Shown: positions 41,750 to 53,712 of the stretch, piece after piece
Layout of the letters: the number at the start of each line of letters is the position of its first letter
Position numbering within the stretch: the stretch's first letter is position 1
From: Isoetes taiwanensis
Lineage: Eukaryota; Streptophyta; Lycopodiopsida; Isoetales; Isoetaceae
DNA length: 64,000 nucleotides
Assembly: GCA_021234155.1 (NCBI GenBank)
Contig: JAJEKV010000064.1
Coordinates: forward strand, 6,262,001 to 6,326,000
Direction: 5' to 3'
Notes under the pieces: model-generated
The model's input: the letters and a program-made list of their open reading frames with translations, nothing else
What the model was told of the DNA's origin: nothing
The model's database searches: none
Translations under genes and position numbers: made by a program

Positions 41750-43853
41750 ATGCAAAATGCTAAAAAAAAAGCCCCCAATGATGCTGATCAAGGCAAGGAA
41801 AAATCCCCAAATAATGAAGATGATGCCCAAGGAAAGGAAAATACCTCAAATGATGTTGATGATGGCAAACGAAAGGAAAAGACTCCAAATGATGTTGATG
41901 ATGGCAAAGGAAAGGAAAAGACCACAAATGAAAAGGATGATGCCAAAGGAAAGGAAATTGTACTTTATACTCGGGTCGATTGAAAAAACAAAAAGGTCAA
42001 GATCCTGCATGCATACAACAGAGAGGCAGTAGGAGAAGGGATTATTGTTCTAGCAGATCCTATCAATGCAGTCAATGATGAAAGATTAGGGGAGGACAGG
42101 TTAGGTGTGGCAATCTCAAAATTATATGACAATTGGAAGGAAAAGGGTTCAGGCAAACAAGAATGCCTTGTTTGTGTGAAGCAACTAGAGGTTCCAACTA
42201 TTGTTGCATGGCCTAGGGACAGTATTCAACTGGATGGGAACTACACGTTTCCTATAGATGCAGAACCATTGTCAATAATGTTCACACAGTGTAGCAAGAG
42301 GCCACTTCCAATAACATTATCCCACCAAAAGATGCAAGTCAGATTATGATTGTTCTCCTGAAGCCCTGATGAAGGTTAGAGGAAGTGAATGTTGTTGGGC
42401 CTCTTGTATTAGAATGTTCACAATAGACGAGATGGTGGGAGCAAGAGCTACATATCAGGAACATAAGTGTGATAGCAGGAGGAATTTCATGTACACCATA
42501 TTTGGCTATGCAATTCAGGATGAAAGATCAAAGAAGAAAAGATTCCCATTGAACGGAAAGTGGATATGTTCAAAAGCATGGATGGCTATACATGGAATTC
42601 CAACCTCTTCTTGGCACAACTGGCAAAAGAGACATGAAAATGGTAGTAAAATTGCATTGCACGGGAACACTGGCCTGGTAAGGCCTACCTCAAGAACTAT
42701 AACTGCAAAGGAAATATTTGAAAGATATGTGGATTTCAATGCAGAAAACATGCCACATAAGAGTAAGAAGGATGAACAGGGTAGAGTTATTGTTGAAAAG
42801 AGATTGCCATCCCATTGTACCAGAAGAGCATATTAGAGGAAATAAATGCATTGCTTCGGGAACTTGGAGTGGCCTCTATATCCCAGCCCAGTTTTAGTAG
42901 GCTATGGAATAAGCATTTCAAGCATGTGACCATAGCAACTTCAAACGACTTTGCAAAGTGCAATTTATGTGCTAAGCTGAAGGAGACACTAGATAAGACT
43001 GTGCAACCAAGTCTAAGGGCAAAGATAAGGGAACATATGAAGGACCATATGACAGATCAACTATCATGTAGATCAACTTATTGGATGTGGAGGACCTTAT
43101 CTGCAATGGAACCTAATAACTATCTATGTATTATACATGATAAAATGGACCAACAGAAGACTTGTCTTCCACAATTCAAGTACATTCCTAAGTCATGTGG
43201 AAGATCATACCTTTTGCAGATTTCAATGACTGGGGCAATATTGCATGGGAAGTCTCAGACCTACTATGGCCATTTTAGTTTAGAGTTGTGGAGTGATGGT
43301 CCAGATTTTCACATTGGGAGTATCATGAGGTGTTTAAGAAACTATGATAATGGTTACAATGGTCACCTCCAGGATCCTACAGCGAGCCAGACACTACATA
43401 GTGCATTGTTGGATGGAACCCCTAATAGTATTGAAAAGTTTAGCAAGGCAAGGTTTAGGAGGCATGGACCTAATGAAAATTTTGGAGCTTCAACATCTCG
43501 TGCTAAACCTCGAGATCTGCCCAGAAAGCTCCTCGTGCAACTAGATAATTGTGCTGGTCAAAATAAGAACAGGTGGATGTTTTCTTTCCTATCCTACTTA
43601 ACAGCTGTGGGTATTTTTGAAAGAGTCAAGTTGGGGTTCCTAATGCCTAATGGAGGAGAAATCCTGGTGATCCTGATCTTTGGGGTTCCTAATGGAGGAG
43701 AAATCCTAGTGATCCTGATCTTTGGCTAGACATTGAAACCGTATTGTACTCGTGGACTCCAAAAACTATTCCTTGTAAAACAGCGAGAGTTACAATACCT
43801 CAGGATGTAAGGAATAAGGCTATCATATCCTTGGGGATGCTGGTGGAAAAATG
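41750..43853 (+). pseudogene. Transposase-like gene of the DNCAGQNKN (DUF7869-like) type, decayed
   Basis: The N-terminal frame has charged repeats (GKEKTPNDVDDGKGKEK), a TGA at 41,981-41,983, then EGIIVLADPINAVNDERLG and CLVCVKQLEVPTIVAWPRDS. A second frame (42,369-42,836) has KWICSKAWMAIHGIPTSSWH. A third (42,815-43,729) has NDFAKCNLCAKLKETLDKT, YLCIIHDKMDQQKT, HGKSQTYYGHFSLELW and LLVQLDNCAGQNKNRWMFSF. The Asp residues in HDKMDQ and LDNCAGQNKN suggest an RNase-H-like DDE core. Such proteins are spread through transposon-rich genomes. The final block GHTHEDID normally expected is missing, replaced by a short tandem duplication. A shifted frame continues to 43,853 (PGDPDLWLDIETVLYSW). Confidence 0.55.
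43633..43723 (+). repeat. Tandem duplication, 49 + 42 bp
   Basis: ggggttcctaat ... gatcctgatcttt occurs twice back to back. The first copy carries 7 extra bases (gcctaat). Its two translations (NGGEILVILIFG) end the frame, and the out-of-frame length helps truncate the transposase-like gene. Confidence 0.85.
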
Positions 43854-44058
43854 AAAAACTACGTAAATATGTTTTCTACATTACTATGTATCAATCACAG
43901 TTAATAAAAGTTGTGTATTACTTGAGCAGTGTGATATATGATTTTGTAATTTGAAGTTAAGGTGTGAATTTATATTAAGGTGTGTGATTATATGTTAACG
44001 TATAGTGACTTTTATCAAGTTACTAAAAAATTGCAATATGAAATTTGTCCCAAAATCA

Positions 44059-46151
44059 AGACATAATCCCAATTTAATTGAATGATGGTTTTAGTACTTT
44101 GGTCACACAGCAGCATGGAATAAACTTTGGCCACACTATATCCTTTACCTTCCATGGTCCAATTCTGATCCTTTGTTTGTGCCCTCGTTCCCTTGTGATG
44201 TCGAGTTAAGGCCTTATAAATATTTCTATTAATAATGGAGTCCTGCACAAGACTGGAAATTTCCAGCCATGTCTTCCAACCTTCTCCATTAGCCATACTT
44301 CCAATTGTGCGTAAACCCTTAACCTTCCACTCTTTATACTTCCTTGGATGTTTGAGAGCTAAACATCCATCATCTTCACTAACCAATCCCTGGTGCCAAA
44401 AAAAATTAAAATCCTCTGAAACATATTCAATTGGGTTTGCCTTGAAACATACAGACATCCTATTCCATGCTTGGATAATTCTTCTCATAATAGTAGATGT
44501 ACCTGGACTTGGATTAAGTTGGTAAAAAGCTGAATCAGGCAAATGATGAGGGGTAGATGGACTTCCCACTAAAGCACTTTTCCCAATCCAATATTTAGTA
44601 AAGAGAAGAGCATGAGATTTTGAAGTTGAGCCTAGAGACCTCCAAACCAATTTTGCTGCCAAACCCATGCAAACTCATGTTGAGGGCTAGAGGTAAACCC
44701 AATAATTTAGTAGCTGTTCGAAGACGACAAGCTTTGATTCCTTCAATATAATACTCTAAACTGTCAGAAATGATTGCACATTTGTCCCTGTTTAAGACCA
44801 CCCCTGATGCTTTCCCAAACAAATCCATGGCAGCAAGAAAATTCTGAATACTATCCCCTTGTCTCTTCAAAAACACAAATGTATCATCAGCATACTGCAT
44901 TACTGATAAGATGTCACTCGTATCTGGAAGCTTAAGGCAATTAATTTTATTATTTTGCTGCATTTTCATAATAAATCTAGTTACCATTTCAGCAACTATT
45001 AAGAAGAGGTAGGGAGCCAAAGGGCATCCCTGCCTCACCCCCCTTTTACACTCAAAAAAGGATGAAGGAGAACCATTAACCAAAACTGTTGAACAACCTG
45101 TAACATTGAAGCCAGCTATCTTTTTAACAACCTGCTCTGAAAAACCTAGCTGGGATATGGCCCTATAGAGAAATTTCCAATCAATGGTGTCATAAGCCCT
45201 TTTGAAGTCCAATTTTAGAAGCACACATCCTTGATTGGTTATTCCATTCCAATGTAAACCTTCATAGGCACCAATAAAATTATCCAAAATACACCTCCCT
45301 GGAAGAAAACCTGATTGAACTGGGCTGATCTTTTCCTGAAGTATTTTCTTGATCCTATTAGCAAAGATCTTAGCCAATATTTTGTATGTTACATTTGTCA
45401 ATGAAATTGGTCTCCAATCCGAGAAGGTGGTAGGCTTATCTACTTTTGGAATTAGAGCAATTAGGCCAGCATTAATTGCTGGATGTAGCTTTTCAGCCTG
45501 CCAAGCACCCTGTATAAATGTGATAATATCCTTATTCATTACATCCCAAAAGTGCTCATAAAATTCAGGGGGCAATCCATCAGGCCCTGGGCTTTTCCCA
45601 TGAGCCATACTTCTTATAGTTCCCAGGATCTCAGCTTTCCTTGGGACAGTCAGGAGTTGTAGGTCTTCAATATGATCATCCTTTGGACCAAGATACTCAA
45701 AGAATTCAGACATTTTATCAGTATCATTACATTTGGCTGCAAAAAGTTCCTTATATTTATTGTAGAACAATTTTTGAATGTCTTCCTGCTTGGACAAATC
45801 CTGTTGACTATCATCCCGAACTAAAACTATCCCATTGTTCATTATCCTACTTTTGGCAGCTCTAAAAAAGAATTTAGAGCTGCAATCATCCATCATGTTA
45901 ACATATAAGCTTCTGCTCTTAATTGCCATACTTTTTGCTTCATGCTCCTCGATTAGCTTTACCTTTCTTTCCAAGGATTCTTCTTTCTGCTGTAAATTCA
46001 TATTAGTCTTGTCCAAGAAAAGGCTCTGTCTAACATCTCTTATTTCCAAGTAAATCTCCATTTTTTCTTGCCTCTTTTTTCTGCTCCACTCCTTGCCCCA
46101 TTGTTTGATCCAATTTTTTACCTGTTTACTTCTGCCTATGAACTCCTTCAT
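44059..46151 (-). mobile_element. LINE-C: L1-type retrotransposon, internally deleted, 3' end missing
   Basis: The 518-codon frame (44,595-46,151) has a charged linker (KRQEKMEIYLEIRDVRQ), KSPGPDGLPPEFYEHFW, ALIPKVDKPTTFSDWRPISL, LLKLDFKRAYDTIDWKF, GVRQGCPLAPYLF and the catalytic MQYADDTFVFL, ending KLLGLPLALNMS. The continuation, GLAAKLVWRSLGSTSKS to WTMEGKGYSVAKVYSM, lies in another frame. About 100 residues of the usual thumb (SLAGRI...WGG region) are absent, so there is an internal deletion near 44,670. The zinc-binding C-terminus and the tail are missing; the homology stops at 44,059 after NWDYV. It is closest in style to LINE-B. Confidence 0.87.
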
Positions 46152-46694
46152 TGAGCCATTTAGGAGTGCTTTTTGAATGCTTCTTCATGACAACTGCAGA
46201 AATTACTTTGAATAACTGAACTGCGTCGATCCCAAAGTTAAAAGTACATCCCAAAAAATTTCCTGAATTACTCATAACTAGCGCCTGATCTTTTTCAAGA
46301 GCTCGTGCACTATCAAGACAAGCTATACTATATTCCTTACGAAACTCATCATCATAGTCATCATCGACCAGATCATAGTACACTGTACTAGGAGAGTTGT
46401 ATGCTAAAGAAGCATCTGCAACAGTCCCAACCTGCCCCTTTCCATCACTGTGGCGAACAACCTGACTGGTGTTATAACTAACAACAATTTACTTGACATC
46501 AACTGCCCAATATCTGCAGAACAAGTTGGAATATTTTCTTGTTGCATCTCAAAGTCTCCACTACAGAATAATGTCGAAGATGGCTTCTTTGCAGGATTCT
46601 TGGCCAATTCAATAAGTGGAACCCTAGAACCACTGGTAAGTCTGCTGTTGGAAATTTCATCTGCAAATTGCAAAGCATAATATATTACAAACAC
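46152..46694 (-). pseudogene. Unidentified exons upstream of LINE-C
   Basis: Two frames: 46,404-46,694 (ISNSRLTSGSRVPLIELAKN, then SSTLFCSGDFEMQQENIP) starts after a good acceptor (atttgcag) at about 46,660. A shifted frame gives SYNTSQVVRHSDGKGQVGTV, then YYDLVDDDYDDEFRKEYSIA down to KKHSKSTPKWLNE. The last words belong to a LINE linker (KHSxxTPKWLN). The rest does not look like LINE endonuclease. It may be a host exon into which the LINE inserted, or a divergent LINE 5' region. Function unknown. Confidence 0.3.
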
Positions 46695-46699
46695 ATATA

Positions 46700-47700
46700 C
46701 AAAAATAAAAATACAGAAATATCAAGTGAAAGAAAATACCAAAAAGTACATTCGCATAAGATCATGTGCTGCCATCTTGATTGGGTTTGACCAAATCCAT
46801 GGATGCATCAATCTTCAAATCAAGCAATCGCAATCAGATGTTAAAATAAAACATACAATTAAACATTGTAGAAGACTTCCTTTTCATATGATTCTCTATT
46901 TTTGTGCTCTGTAATGCTTATACCAACCTCTCTGGCACATTCGCAGCTGAAAGCCGAGATACTAATGATACATGACCGCTCTTGTTACAAATCTGCCTCT
47001 CAGACCTAAAAAATGCTACCTATAACTTTTAGCCACTTTGAGAGATTATTCACGCCTTGGCATAACAACATACCAAACCTATAAATAATAGACAAAATTT
47101 AAAAATGAAAATTTTAAAAATAACAAAGTTTCTACTAAACTAGAATGATCCACCAAAGTGGAAATAAGACAAATAAAATGCACACATTTTCTCTAGGCTT
47201 CATGATCGGCTAAAAACGATGGTCTCAGCTTCAAATCCTGCTCCTTTGCAGGCAAGTGATGCACGTGTTGCTTGTATGTCATAATAAAATCAACCTCATG
47301 TGTCCAAATAGGCTTTCTGAAATGTATGTCATCAACTTTCATGATAGTAGGCTAGTAATTTTTACTGATTCTCTTGCCGTATTTTATTATCTCGCCACCA
47401 TCATCAAAACCTCATGTAATATCAACATCTAACATGGCCTTTAACTCTCTTGCACCTCTGATACCAAATCTCGTCAGTATGTAATATGCCAACCACTTTA
47501 TACAACTTGTCGAATATGGTCAATATCTGCCAAAATATATTTTTCTTCAGAAAATGTTATTGCAGGGGCTTTATTCCTTGGTCAATCATAATTTCCTTAC
47601 AATACAGATGAAAGCCCCATGGCTTTGACAAAAAATGGGATCCTCTAAAATATCAAACAGTTACTTGTGTATCTTTATTTCTGCCTGAACTCTCCCTCTC
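46700..47700. other. Non-coding stretch, no gene seen
   Basis: AT-rich sequence without coherent exons, repeats or RNA genes that I can recognise. Confidence 0.5.
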
Positions 47701-47730
47701 CCTTCTCACTATCCTACCTATACCTCGAAA

Positions 47731-47954
47731 TAAGCAATCCTACCGTTTAGTCTAGTGGCAACACATTAGATCTAGCAACTATAGGTCTTGAGTTCGAGAC
47801 TGCCCAGAATCGCACTCTGAACTATTGGGCGTCAAAACCCACAGACGCAAACTTGTTGGGGGCAGGGCCCAACCAAGCAATGTAGTGTGGTATGTGGTCA
47901 CATGTTCCGTTGGATGCTGCCTAGTGGCGTGACGTTAAAATACTATCTATCTAT
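47731..47954 (+). mobile_element. tRNA-derived SINE
   Basis: The 5' part has an RNA polymerase III A box (tagtctagtgg, 47,748-47,758) and a B box (gagttcgagac, 47,790-47,800) about 31 bp apart, as in tRNA genes. A tRNA-unrelated body follows (gggggcagggcccaaccaag ... gttggatgctgcctagtggc) and a short tail of ctat repeats. The flanks repeat cttctcacta and cctaccta (47,702-47,722 and 47,955-47,980), an imperfect target duplication. The A-to-B spacing and decay of the tRNA fold argue against a functional tRNA gene. An older copy lies at about 18,450-18,620. Confidence 0.8.
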
Positions 47955-47980
47955 CTTCTCACTACCTATCCTACCTATAT

Positions 47981-48355
47981 CCAACCTAACACTAAACAAA
48001 ACAAAACATTAAAATTGAAAAAGTCAAAATGCAACTAGCAAAAAGCACACCAGAAGGCTTTAGCAAGTCAAAGGAATGTCAAATTAATTTGGTGCTACTA
48101 AGCTGTGGTATTTGGGACGAGTTTTGTGTGTTTCATAGTTCTCCTTTGTTTGAGGAATGATTACTTCTTGGTCTTGCTTAGCATTGATAACTGCAGGTGC
48201 TTTAGTCCTTTCGAGGAAAATAATATAAAATATCTACAAGTGGCCAATGGAGCATGTGGCATTAAGAAAAATTAGTTGAATGACACATCACAGTAATTTC
48301 TTCTTCCTACGGCTCAAAGATCACTCCCTTTTTTTTTTTTTGCAATATATGCATT
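47981..48355. other. Non-coding spacer with a short T run
   Basis: AT-rich. A run of about 13 T at 48,330-48,342 lies just before the GC-rich LINE begins. No gene. Confidence 0.5.
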
Positions 48356-48358
48356 TAG

Positions 48359-51240
48359 TTGTCGTACTTTGCCGGAGGGTCTAGTGTGGTGGACTATGTG
48401 CTCGTAGTTGCGCAAGATATGCATCTCGTCAGTCGTTTCCGGGTGGGCACCGACAGTCGGGATGAGGAGGTCGACTCAGATCACCTCCCACTTTATTTGG
48501 ACATGGTTTGGCAAGGCGCCAGAACCCCCACTATGCCAGCCCCTCGCCATCCTCAGTTCGCGACTAGATTATGAGCGTGCGTGAGGACTACGAGATGCTC
48601 ATGGACGCCCGGCCGGCAATTAATTTCGGACCCCCACACTAGAGCAGCGAGATGACCAATTGACTTCACTATTATGGGATGCGGCCAGACGGTGCTTTGG
48701 CGCACCTCCCCCTCCGCCGCGGCTCAGGGGCGGCAACATTTCAGCGTAACCGATGGTTTGATGCGCAGTGTAAAGAACGCAAGCGCCAACTTTCGGCCAC
48801 GCTCGATCCGTGTACCCGCTTGCGAGGCCACCACACGATACGCGCGCCCATCCGGGGAGACAAAGGCGCGATACCCTTGCCGAACATCGGGGGAGATGTT
48901 CGGCTGCCTGACACTCATCCTCAAACCTTTTGGCGCAGAGTGCTTGAAGGCCAGCCCAGCCTGGCGGGGACATCACACCGGCAAGTGGGAACAATACTTG
49001 CAAGAAATCTATGAACCACCAGGGGACGCCATGCGCCCATACCCCTACGGATGGCCCCCATTGGTTCTAGCGGAGGAGGATGTTGTGGAGGGCACGCAAT
49101 GGTCGGCTAATGGGAAGGCGGTGACCTCCCTCGATAGTATGCGTGCCGAAGTTACTCAAATGGGCGGGGCAGCCACCGGTGCCGATCCTCACTACCCTGT
49201 TCAACGAGCATTGCGGGGAAGGTTTCCCCGACAATGGACCACAAGCGTGGGTTGTCCCCATTCACAAGGCGGGCGACCCACCTTTGTCCGGCCAATTCTT
49301 GGGGCGATCATGGTCGATTCGGTATTTGCCAAACCGCTTGGCGGCATTCTCGAAGCGGCGGTTGACCCGGCCCCGGGAGGCGGCGAGATGTCGCGAGCCC
49401 TCACACAAGCGGGCTTTAGACCACAATCACTCAGCGATTGACCATATCTTTACTTCGCGGGCATCGATTGAAGACAGCCGGAACCATCGGCAGGACTTGT
49501 ATTGCTGCTTTGTGGACTTCGCCAAGGCTTTTGATACGGTCCCCAGGAAAAGCTATGGGCTAGACTGGTGTCAACCGGGGGCTGCTGCTGCGTGCGAAAT
49601 GCCATATCTGAGCTGTATGAGAGTTGTTTTGGCGGGGATGCGTGAAGCGGGCGAGGCATTCACCAAGAGTATCGGGTCCCAGGCGGGGCTGCCCCCTCTC
49701 ACCAACACTTTTTGGCCTCTACATTGATCAGTTAGAGCCCTGGCTTACTGAGCATTGGGGGGATGGCATACAGCTTTTGCACCAGGTCATCCGCCAGCTC
49801 ATCTATGCGGACGATGTTGACCTTCTGGCCCACACCCCAGAAGCTATGCAGTCTCATCTGGATGCCCTAGATACATTCTGTCAGGCTGCGTGTGAATTTG
49901 GCCAAGACCAGGGTGGTTCTCATATCCTCTTCACGCCACCCCACGCCTCCTGCACTCACATATCGGGGACAACCTGTGGAGGTCACGTCCACCTACAGGG
50001 GTGGAGTTCCCCTCCTCGCTCTGTTGGGAGGCGTCCATCCGCTTGCGGGTGACAGCAGGCTGGAAAGCGCTTTATGCCATGCGTATCAACAGATCACCGT
50101 GCGAGCTCTATGATTGGGGCCATCGGTCACACATCTGCTTTTGGGCACCGGTCGAGCCCGTCCTTTTGTAGGGTTCGAGGTTTGGGGCCCGGTTGTCTCT
50201 TTGGCGACCTGGAATGACTTGGAGCAGTCGCGAAGGCATTTTTGGCACGGGAACTTGGGGTGAAACCTTCAGTCCCCTATCGATTCTGCTGCGCAGAAAC
50301 TGGATTCTTGCCACTTCAGCGGGCAGCCCTTGATAGACACATTGTCTATTTTCAAAAGTGGTTAATATGGATGATGCTCGGCTCCGCGCACGGCTTACAC
50401 CGTGGCAATGGGCCCTTGGCGGCTCGCCTGCCTGTTGGAGGGTAAGAGAGATCGCTGGTTCGCCCGATGGAACGTCGCGAGAGCATAGGTGCATGCGGTG
50501 GACCTGAGGTCGATCATGACAGCCTCGGGGAGTACACGGGCGCTTGCTTCCTTGGCAAGCTCACGGGACCCCGCGCTCTAGAGCAGGTCAAAAGCGGCCC
50601 ATTACAAGGAGCACATCAACCCGTGTTAGCGGGGCCCGCAGCTCTTACACGCATTCGGCGCCCACCCGCAGCGCCAGAACTCATTGCCTCCATTCGCACG
50701 GTGCCCACCATCTTCGCGATCGAGGCGGGCGGAGGTGGATTGGGGAGCCCCGCCAGACAAAGCTCTGTCGGTCTTTGTCAAACGGGTGCCATTGAGGATG
50801 AGTCTCACACTTTCCGAGTTGCCCAAAGATTCAGCTCTCCCTTAGTGCGGTAGGACTTGCCCCTACATTTGCTGATGAACACACCGCCAAGATGCGTGCT
50901 CGGGGTCGTACATTCGTGAGTACCGGATCTGGATGAGCTCACCTTTGCCCCCTCGCCTCGCTGCCCACGATCGGGCACTACGGTCGCGGTGCATGAGTGT
51001 ATATATTTGTGTGTTTTTGCATTTTCTATATTGGAACAGTTTGTCAGCAGGCTGATTGCTGCCACGGTTTTTCCCTCGAAAACCCTTCGGGGCGGGGGTT
51101 TTTTAATCGGGGTAGTAATCCGCTTGCTGCGCTTTTGTTTTGGGTCCCATAGACCGACCTTCCTTCCACCATTGTTTTGGCTATTTAATATAAGCGACGC
51201 TTTTACCTATTTTTTGCATTTTTTATATAATTTCTAGAGA
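48359..51240 (+). mobile_element. LINE-D: GC-rich, heavily mutated non-LTR retrotransposon of a different clade
   Basis: GC content is visibly far higher than in both flanks. It starts within an endonuclease C-terminus (GGSSVVDYVLVVAQDMHLVS ... VDSDHLPLYLDM, 48,362-48,520). Reverse transcriptase pieces lie in shifting frames: LYCCFVDFAKAFDTVPRKSY (about 49,500), GPRRGCPLSPTLFGLYIDQLE split by a frameshift (about 49,690), and RQLIYADDVDLLAHTPEA (about 49,795-49,845). Low-complexity 3' sequence (ctcgaaaacccttcggggcggg) and a T/A-rich end follow near 51,060-51,240. The GCPLSPTLFGLYID style is unlike LINE-A, B and C and recalls elements of green algae and protists. It has many frameshifts, so it is old or was rapidly mutated. 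Confidence 0.75.
49490..50052 (+). pseudogene. LINE-D reverse transcriptase core
   Basis: The palm motifs are spread over two frames (49,143-49,727 and 49,624-50,052): VDFAKAFDTVPRK holds the first catalytic Asp, RGCPLSPTLFGLYIDQLE is the template-grip block, and IYADDVDLLAHTPEAMQSHL carries the catalytic YADD. The usual thumb Gly block cannot be found in frame. No intact protein can be made. Confidence 0.8.
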
Positions 51241-51296
51241 GAAATTATAGAAGAAATTTGTACATGGCTAAATATAGGAAAACAAATCCTAGGCTT

Positions 51297-52868
51297 TGTG
51301 ACGTCCCCTACTCGTATACGGTGCACTCACCATATACAAACAGGAGTTCATCCCCCATACCAGCTCTATACTGATACAGGGCCCTCCACAATCACTGCAC
51401 CCGTAACGAGTCCCAGTGGGAAGAGTGAAGGGGTCATTTTACTCCATCTCCCTCAGGGCCTACCTAGCTGCGGAAGCGTAAACATACATGTCAGTATACA
51501 TCATAATCACATATCCACCCCAAAGGGTGGTGCATCAACATCTGCATAGACAATCATCATCATCATACATAGGGGTCCTACCCAAGGCTCAGACTCGAAG
51601 GAATGACTGACGGCTTGGGTCTCCAGAGTTCATTGCAGACAGAATTCATGGCAATGGATTTGGCTGGCATAAGAACATGGCATAGGGTTGTCCACTCCAT
51701 CCGCCCCTCCTGTGCACACTTTGCAGAGTAGGCTGAAAAGTGTCGGGACCTGACTGTAGCCCGCCGGATGCATAGCCAATAGGGCTATTCCTGGGTTGTA
51801 TCTCCCCAGTTCCGATGGGGCAGGTAGGGATCACTCCCTCCAGAGGTCTACATGCTGACTCAAGGTGACTAGAGGGCCACTGCCCTTATTCGACTGAACC
51901 CACTGGACAGTGTACACCACTTCACGGGTGTCGAGCCCATGCCTTACCCACACTCAGTGGTAAGCCATTAGACCTAGTCACAATGATCCCCGGTAGGCCT
52001 TACACACCAGAGGGATCGTTCAAGAGTCAGAACACGAACCCCCTTCTTAGCCAGTCTGGCCCCTTCACCCACAACCAGGTGTGGTTCTTGTACACAGGCC
52101 GAATCTACAGTGTGCTAGAGAGGCTAATCTAGGAGCATCTACTACCAAGCTTGAGGTCTCTACCCCCCTTCCCAATACAAGGAGCTCACAGATATACATC
52201 ATCCATATACATCACAGAGAGCTAAAGAACTAGATCTAATCATAGAGTTAGGTTCTTTAGTTAGAGTCTGGTATCTAGAGATCTAGAGAGCTGCTATGGG
52301 CAATTTAATAGGTTAAATCTACTGATTCTATGACTAAGAGATGGTTTAAGCTATTAAATTGGCTAAATACCTGATCCTTGAGTTGCTCCTCCTGACCTGA
52401 GTTCGACCATCCTGCTGAACTGCTCGAATCAAGGGAAACTAATGGTGCAATTCGCTTAGATAGCTTCTGGGAGGCGGTTTTGGCTCCTGGGGCAGCCAAA
52501 ACAGAGCTCTAAAACCCTAGGAACGAAAAATGGGCAAGTTAGGGTTTCCCTACCTAAATAGGCAAGGGGGTAGGGCTAGGGTTCCAATTATCCCTTTTTG
52601 GCATGTGGGATAATTGGGTATGGCCCACTTGCCTTTAATGGCTAGGTGGCATAAATGTATCTACATGGAAATGTGTGCACCTTAATAAATGTGCACATTG
52701 GTAAATGTGCACATTAATGACAATGCACATACCTTGCAAGTTGCCCCCTAGGGGCTACTAGCCCCGGCTACACGCGTCGGCGTGTTACCGTCGGTCGGTG
52801 GCGGTAATGCGGCGTAGGCGAGATAAAGATACGCCCCGGGGACGTATATCGTGGCTTTGAACGTCACA
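51297..52868 (-). repeat. 3' LTR, about 1,572 bp
   Basis: On the minus strand it starts tgtgacgttc straight after a polypurine tract and ends acgtcaca at 51,297. The ends form TGTGACGT...ACGTCACA. The interior has no ORF of note. It is seven times longer than the LTR of the first chromovirus, so the two are different families. Confidence 0.75.
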
Positions 52869-52881
52869 TTCTCCCCACCTT
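52869..52881 (-). other. Polypurine tract
   Basis: aaggtggggagaa on the minus strand, directly before the LTR start. A near copy (aaggtggggagacc) lies about 40 bp upstream. Confidence 0.75.
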
Positions 52882-53712
52882 GAAATGATGCTGTCCGCAG
52901 CATCGTGGGTCTCCCCACCTTGGAATCTTCCTAACCTGCAATCAACCTTACGCATACAATATACTATAATACTTACACATTTATTAAGATTACCTCCAGG
53001 TATAATATTTTTAAATCATTATTACGTCATTAACTTATAAAATAACTTATCAATTCGTGACATCATTAAAACAAGTTACTCAATAATTCACTTATCGCGA
53101 CAATTTAGTTTATCAAAAATTTTAATATCTCATATATATACTTAACGTTCGAGGTACTTTTCATTCCTTGCAACACATTCCAACAAAATTTGTGTTGCAA
53201 GTCTTCGTAGCTCGACCTCCTTGCCCTCCGGAGCACTCTATTGGCCTGCAGGTCGACACTATACGTTAGTACCATTTAATTATTAATAAAATTTTTGGTT
53301 ATATGGTGACCACCCCACCTATCTACATGAATGCATGGCTAATCTCCCAGCGTAGGAAGAGGATGATTCTTCCATCGCGGCCGTGGAGACAGCGTCCTAT
53401 CATGCCTATATGCCGCTCATGCCTACACCTCTAGTTGCCCAGCGTGGAGGATATCCTTCCCGTAAAAGGTGCCTTTCCTATCAATGCATTCCTTAATGAC
53501 CTCCTTTCTCTCGAGGTCGTCTACTTCCGTGGGACAGAAGTAGACTTTTCTAATCTACCTTCCACTCGTCCAAGCGGAAACGCGGTCATGCCTACATTAA
53601 CATTACACCACGCCCTAGAGATCACCGTAGTGGTCTCATCATCGGTAACAACGCATGCGACCCATACCTAGCATAGGTCGCATGCGTAGATTAATCTTAA
53701 CTACACATAGAA

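Noticed and set aside
20682-46177. A 16-17 bp identity (tttaggagtgcttttt) between 20,682 and 46,161
   Set aside because: Neighbouring sequence differs completely; one side is the LINE-B target, the other codes for the LINE linker. Probably chance.
47748-47800. tRNA gene
   Set aside because: A and B boxes are present, but arms do not pair into a cloverleaf by eye and the body, tail and flanking repeats fit a SINE.
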